DNA of 64,000 nucleotides from Mobiluncus sp034180645 (lineage in GTDB: Bacteria > Actinomycetota > Actinomycetes > Actinomycetales > Actinomycetaceae): the NCBI RefSeq assembly GCF_034180645.1, contig NZ_JAXFNY010000016.1, forward strand, positions 62,001-126,000, written 5' to 3'. The position numbers and the translations under genes were made by a program. The notes below the pieces were generated by a model. The model did no database searches. It saw only the letters and a program-made list of their open reading frames with translations, and was not told the DNA's origin. The stretch's first letter is position 1; the number at the start of each line of letters is the position of its first letter. Shown in pieces: positions 60,577-64,000 of the stretch.

Positions 60577-60594
60577 ACTTAGTCTAGCCTAAGT
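60577..60594. promoter_or_regulatory. DtxR/IdeR/MntR-like palindromic box upstream of the CDF gene
   Basis: ACTTAGTCTAGCCTAAGT: 6-bp arms, symmetric except at two inner positions. Within it TTAGTCTAGCCTAAGT matches the actinobacterial iron box TTAGGTTAGCCTAACC at 12 of 16 positions. Implies metal-controlled export. Confidence 0.55.
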
Positions 60595-60621
60595 CTCGGA
60601 TTTTGCTTTTCGGTGTCTCGC

Positions 60622-60684
60622 GTTAAAACCTGACGCCAAAGAACCGGGATTTCTTGCCGCGAGGCAGTCACCCGGCGCTTTGGC
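60622..60684 (-). terminator. Probable terminator of the small surface-protein gene
   Basis: On the minus strand GCCAAAG...CTTTGGC encloses an inner CCGGG/CCCGG stem; GTTTTAACG follows. Lies just after the LAxTG gene stop. Confidence 0.5.
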
Positions 60685-60710
60685 ATCAAGCTAAAGGAAG
60701 GCGTCGATTG

Positions 60711-61058
60711 TTACTTTTCCTGACGGCGACGCGCCAACACCAGCAGTAATACCCCAGCAGAAGCCGTAAGTACAGCCACCAGGGACACAGTCTGGGCAGA
60801 CAGACCGGTACGCGCCAAGGCCGGGGTCTCTGTACTGGCCAAGACCGGAGCCACAGGCGTTGCTGTCCGAGCACCTAACGGCGGGTTCACCGAGCCGGGG
60901 ATGTTAGCGTTCGAAGCCAGAGCTGCGGGTGCAGAACTCTGGTCCATATTCAGCTCATCAGCGAGAGCGGCCGGGGCAGAGGCAATTCCTCCCCCAATTA
61001 GCAAGCCGAAGAACGCGGCGAGAGCAAACAGGCGATTTCTCAATCTGGGCATAAGCAT
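60711..61058 (-). CDS. Small secreted protein with LAxTG sortase motif
   Basis: A 115-residue protein with an N-terminal signal peptide (LFALAAFFGLLIGGGIASA, cleavage near ALA), a Ala/Pro/Asn/Thr-rich stretch of ~55 residues, and a cell-wall sorting region: LARTG, then a hydrophobic helix (VSLVAVLTASAGVLLLVLA) and RRRQEK. LAxTG is the motif of class E sortases in high-G+C Gram-positives. No sortase is in the window. Function unknown, possibly wall-anchored. Confidence 0.75.
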   Translation of the reverse strand: MLMPRLRNRLFALAAFFGLLIGGGIASAPAALADELNMDQSSAPAALASNANIPGSVNPPLGARTATPVAPVLASTETPALARTGLSAQTVSLVAVLTASAGVLLLVLARRRQEK

Positions 61059-61631
61059 AGTAAAGGCAGCCTTCCTTAAATTCGATGAAATCCGTTTCCC
61101 GCTACATGTCGGTTATTCCGATGTAGCTTCGGGGCAACCCACGTCAAATTTTGGGCGTAGGCTATCCGCGCTTTCCTGGCGCTATCCTTGCGACTTCGTC
61201 AAATTCCCTGGCAGAAATGCCCCTGACTCATGCGCCTCTAAGGTTTTCCGTAACAAACCAAGCCCTAGTTTGGCGGCGCGTCAGCTTTGACCTGAACACT
61301 CAGCCAATCGGCCTTGAGAAAACCCCATTAGTGAAAACATGAAATTGGTTTTCATTGTTCAGACATTCAATAGTTTCCCAGTTTTAGACCAGGCGAATCT
61401 CAGCTTACGGAAACCGGGGACTCCGCGAAAGACCCCACGCGTCCAGCCTTTTAGATTCACTCATAAGCCCATAATAATGCCGTTCACGAGGATGGTTTCG
61501 CGGTCTTTGGCGGGAATAAAGTCAGGGCCGTGACGGCTGCCCAGGTGCCGAATTTACCGAGGATTTAGCCAAATTAAGGGTTTATCCGGGCATGGTTCTT
61601 TGGTAAAGTTTTGCTGGCGGGAGGTGGCTAA
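61059..61631. other. 573-bp gap without a recognisable gene
   Basis: No supported gene. A stem-loop around CTACATGTCGG...CCGATGTAG (61103-61126) lies upstream of the surface-protein gene. The segment next to the deacetylase should hold its promoter. Many short frames have no family features. Confidence 0.5.
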
Positions 61632-62861
61632 GTGAGCAGGAAATCGAAGATTTGGATTGCCAGCATCCTGGCTGTGATTTCCGTTGCCGCCGCAATCGGC
61701 GGAATCACCATGTACCTGGTCAACAAATGGGAAGTCATTGTCACCCTGAAAGGCGACTCCACCAGCACTGTTGAATACGGCGACACGTGGAAAGACCCCG
61801 GCGCCACCGCTTATGGAACCAGCACCCTGTTCACCTTTACTCACGACGACCTCAAGCTACACACCACCGGAAAAGTCGATACTTCCAAAGTCGGCACTTA
61901 TGAAATCACTTATGCGGCGAAATACCGCGGAGTCGAGGGAAAAAAGACCCGCAAAGTGACGGTACGGGATTCTAAGCCGCCCGCCATCACGGTCGACGGC
62001 GGGGAACAGATTACCCTCCCCTACGGCCTGCCCTGGCAGGACTCCTATTCCGCGACAGACAACGTGGACGGCGATTTGACCGCGAAAGTCCAGGTCGACG
62101 GCCAGGTAAACGTGAACGCGGCGGGGTCATACACGTTGCGCTACCAAGTCTCGGACTCCAGTGGAAACCAGGGCACAGCGACCCGCCAGGTCACCGTGAT
62201 GACCCCCGTTGCCCCCAACGCCGACCCGGCGGCAGGCTTGGACAAAGTTATCTATCTAACCTTTGACGATGGACCTGGCCCGGCGACGTCGCACTTGCTC
62301 GATATTCTGGCCACCAAAGGGGTGAAGGCAACCTTCTTTGTGACCAACACCATGGGACACCCGGACATGATTGGGCGCGCCTACCGAGAGGGGCACTCGG
62401 TGGGGATTCACACCTATACCCACCAGTATTCTCAGATTTACGCCAGCGACGACGCCTACTGGGCGGACTTCGACCGCATGGCGCATATAATTCGCGACCA
62501 GACCGGTCAGGACACCCGGATGATGCGGTTCCCCGGAGGCAGCTCCAACACCGTGAGCCGCAACTACTCGCCCGGAATCATGAGCCGGCTGACCAGACTC
62601 ATGGTCGTGAAAGGCTACACCTATTTTGACTGGAACGTGGACAGCGGAGACGGCACTGGGCATTCCACCAGCGCTTCCGTGTTCCAACGCATTACCGCCG
62701 GAGTGCAGGGCAAATCGGTGTCTGTAGTCCTGTGCCACGACACTCACCCCACCACCGTCGACGCGATGCCCCAGGTCATCGACTGGGCCAAGCAAAACGG
62801 CTACACCTTCCTGCCGCTCGCCCCCGGCAGCTATCCAGCGCACCACCGGGTAGCGAACTAA
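61632..62861 (+). CDS. Polysaccharide deacetylase with two Ig-like (DUF5011) domains
   Basis: One N-terminal membrane helix (IWIASILAVISVAAAIGGI) anchors or exports the protein. Residues ~35-190 hold two DUF5011-type Ig repeats (VEYGDTWKDPGATAYG; YGLPWQDSYSATDNVDGD). The NodB domain follows: YLTFDDGPGPATSHLLDIL (catalytic Asp-Asp), GHSVGIHTYTH (His pair), MRFPGG and YFDWNVDSGDG. It would deacetylate peptidoglycan or a surface glycan. The start is GTG with GGGAGG upstream. Confidence 0.92.
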   Translation: MSRKSKIWIASILAVISVAAAIGGITMYLVNKWEVIVTLKGDSTSTVEYGDTWKDPGATAYGTSTLFTFTHDDLKLHTTGKVDTSKVGTYEITYAAKYRGVEGKKTRKVTVRDSKPPAITVDGGEQITLPYGLPWQDSYSATDNVDGDLTAKVQVDGQVNVNAAGSYTLRYQVSDSSGNQGTATRQVTVMTPVAPNADPAAGLDKVIYLTFDDGPGPATSHLLDILATKGVKATFFVTNTMGHPDMIGRAYREGHSVGIHTYTHQYSQIYASDDAYWADFDRMAHIIRDQTGQDTRMMRFPGGSSNTVSRNYSPGIMSRLTRLMVVKGYTYFDWNVDSGDGTGHSTSASVFQRITAGVQGKSVSVVLCHDTHPTTVDAMPQVIDWAKQNGYTFLPLAPGSYPAHHRVAN

Positions 62862-63000
62862 GCTCATTCGTGATGTTCACCAGGGCGGTCGCGGGTGCAC
62901 AAGGGTGGTTGCGGGGGTCACAAGGTCGGTCGCGAGGCCGGGTAGGTACGTTAGGCCCGGTGGCGCGTAACGGGCAGAAAGCCGCGCGGGCGGGACAGGC
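62862..63000. other. G-rich gap with degenerate short repeats
   Basis: Contains three imperfect copies of a GGTCGCGGG/GGTTGCGGG-CACAAG motif (around 62885, 62908, 62929). Not recognised as a gene; likely eroded sequence preceding the VapC fragment. Confidence 0.4.
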
Positions 63001-63093
63001 ACGAGCCTCTCCCTAGGCGATCGCCTCTGCCTCGCCCTCGGCAAACGCATGGGCGCCACCGTCCTGACCGCCGACAGAGCCTGGGGCGAGGGC
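63001..63093 (+). pseudogene. Remnant of a VapC-type PIN-domain toxin (C-terminal fragment)
   Basis: One + strand frame encodes SLSLGDRLCLALGKRMG followed by ATVLTADRAWGE. This matches the conserved end of VapC PIN-domain RNases (LSLGDRACLALA...VLTADRAW), including the two acidic residues. The N-terminal half and start are missing, and no antitoxin partner is seen, so it is a broken relic. Confidence 0.7.
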
Positions 63094-63139
63094 ACAAAGG
63101 GATTGAACAGATTCGGTAGGGCCACGACCCTACGATGTT

Positions 63140-63613
63140 TTATTTTGCCTCTTTGCGGTGACTGCTGGCTTCCAGAGCTTTCGCCGCGAACTTGTCGAAG
63201 TCGGACCGATAGCTGGCGTCTTGGGTAAATCCGGTGGCCCACTGGCGGAACTGAGTGGCGCGAATGGAGTTCACGCGATAGCCCACCGAGATAATCGCGT
63301 CCAGGTTGTAGTGCTTCGTCACGTAAGATTTGCCATCACTGGCAGTTATCCGGAATTTCCGGATAACTGAATTTTCCTGCAATTCCTCGGAAACAAAAAT
63401 GTTCCCCAAATGCTCACTGATAGTCCTCACATCCACATCAAAGAGCTGAGCCATCAGCTTTTGCGTCAGCCAAATCGTGCCGTCTTGGTAACGCACTTCA
63501 ATGCCCTCGCCCGCCTCAGCCGTGAAGACCAGGAACTGCCCGGAATCATGCTTGATCATTGTCTGAAACTCGGTGTTTCCCAAGCTCGTTTGAGGTTTAG
63601 TCGTCTGTGCCAT
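63140..63613 (-). CDS. Shortened RhuM-family protein
   Basis: The first ~125 residues match the RhuM (virulence protein) family: GIEVRYQDGTIWLTQKLMAQLFDV, RTISEHLGNIF, YNLDAIISVGYRVNSIRATQFRQWA. Full members continue for ~200 more residues; here the sequence jumps at RQWAT to an unrelated 30-residue end, so most of the protein is lost. Function of the family is unknown. Such genes are common in accessory, toxin-antitoxin-rich regions. May be a pseudogene. Confidence 0.8.
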   Translation of the reverse strand: MAQTTKPQTSLGNTEFQTMIKHDSGQFLVFTAEAGEGIEVRYQDGTIWLTQKLMAQLFDVDVRTISEHLGNIFVSEELQENSVIRKFRITASDGKSYVTKHYNLDAIISVGYRVNSIRATQFRQWATGFTQDASYRSDFDKFAAKALEASSHRKEAK

Positions 63614-63779
63614 CGCGCTTCTCTCGGTCGTTCTTTGGTGGGGTTTTCCGCACTCAACACATCACTTATGAGTCTAAACCAAACCCCTCACACAAAAAGA
63701 GACCCCCTTACCCCGGACGGTAGCTACCCGCGACGCTAGCTAGATCCTTGCCCCAGCACCCGCCCTTGTGCACTACCTA

Positions 63780-63820
63780 TTCACCGATATACCAAACAGG
63801 CATACAATGGATATACAATG
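63780..63820 (+). promoter_or_regulatory. Promoter and direct repeat before the antitoxin gene
   Basis: TTCACC and TACAAT with a 17-bp spacer. ATACAATG occurs twice (63802-63809 and 63813-63820), the first copy over the -10, suitable as an autorepressor site. Confidence 0.5.
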
Positions 63821-63848
63821 TACTACTTTCGGGCAAGGGGTGATGGGT

Positions 63849-64000
63849 ATGACAACCTCCACAGCAGCCCGGATTAACTTCCGCACCGATGCACAAACTA
63901 AGCAATCTGCCGAGGAACTCTTTGACGCCCTGGGGCTTGATATGTCCACGGCGCTCAATATGTTCTTAAAGCAAGCGGTGCGTGAACAGGCACTTCCCAT
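63849..64000 (+). CDS. RelB/DinJ-family antitoxin, 3' end beyond the window
   Basis: The visible 50 residues (TAARINFRTDAQTKQSAEELF, then LGLDMSTALNMFLKQAVREQALP) are the ribbon-helix-helix start of RelB/DinJ antitoxins. AAGGGG lies before the ATG; an in-frame ATG two codons earlier is possible. The cognate toxin would lie just beyond the window edge. Confidence 0.88.
   Translation, partial: MTTSTAARINFRTDAQTKQSAEELFDALGLDMSTALNMFLKQAVREQALP

Noticed and set aside
61052..61079. Iron box at the LAxTG gene start
   Set aside because: Only about 11 of 19 positions fit; the sequence is better explained as the AAGGAAGG ribosome-binding site.
61079..61160. Riboswitch upstream of the LAxTG gene
   Set aside because: One simple stem-loop, none of the known conserved cores could be found, and no adjacent terminator.

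Overview
This window looks like chromosomal DNA from an actinobacterium of moderately high G+C content. The block cdsA-frr-pyrH-tsf-rpsB, followed by xerC-dprA-comM-yraN-DUF2469-rnhB-lepB-rplS-trmD-rimM-khpA-rpsP, is the standard actinobacterial housekeeping order. The accessory genes (sialate, N-acetylhexosamine and glucuronate catabolism, an LAxTG-type surface protein) suit a host-associated member of the Actinomycetaceae, for example a Mobiluncus-like organism. That family-level guess is inference from gene content; no database was searched.

Layout. 1-16.6 kb: translation, phospholipid, RNA-processing, secretion and DNA-uptake genes, nearly all on the minus strand. TrmD is fused to a GNAT acetyltransferase, and L19 has a structured leader. 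16.7-23.7 kb: Nudix hydrolase, NifX-like protein, peptidase E, then an operon of an HTH-nucleotidyltransferase-HEPN fusion followed by a heterodimeric ABC exporter. 23.7-26.6 kb: an amino-acid ABC importer preceded by a lysine riboswitch with terminator, so probably lysine uptake. 26.6-28 kb: ogt and a nitroreductase. 28.1-42.4 kb: a complete glucuronide pathway (transporter, beta-glucuronidase, UxaC, UxuB, UxuA, KdgK, Eda) with a GH3 glycosidase, a HAD protein, a LacI regulator and a CadD-type transporter. Two 42-bp direct repeats bracket about 15.3 kb here.

42.6-54 kb: a nine-gene minus-strand operon (SBP, OppB, an OppC-OppD fusion, OppF, NanA, NanK, NanE, NagA, NagB) with a divergent GntR regulator. 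It would import and degrade sialic acid to fructose-6-phosphate. Together with the glucuronide genes this makes a compact host-glycan catabolic region producing pyruvate, glyceraldehyde-3-phosphate and fructose-6-phosphate. 54-62.9 kb: ACT/UPF0210 pair, PurT, a small membrane protein, an NSS symporter, a CDF metal exporter with a DtxR-like box, an LAxTG surface protein and a polysaccharide deacetylase. 62.9-64 kb: decaying toxin-antitoxin and mobile-element debris (VapC fragment, shortened RhuM) and the start of a RelB/DinJ antitoxin gene.

No rRNA, tRNA, CRISPR array, IS element or prophage was seen. The most unusual items are the HTH-MNT-HEPN pseudoenzyme coupled to an ABC exporter, the TrmD-GNAT fusion, the predicted three-way-junction L19 leader, and the repeat-bracketed glucuronide region.
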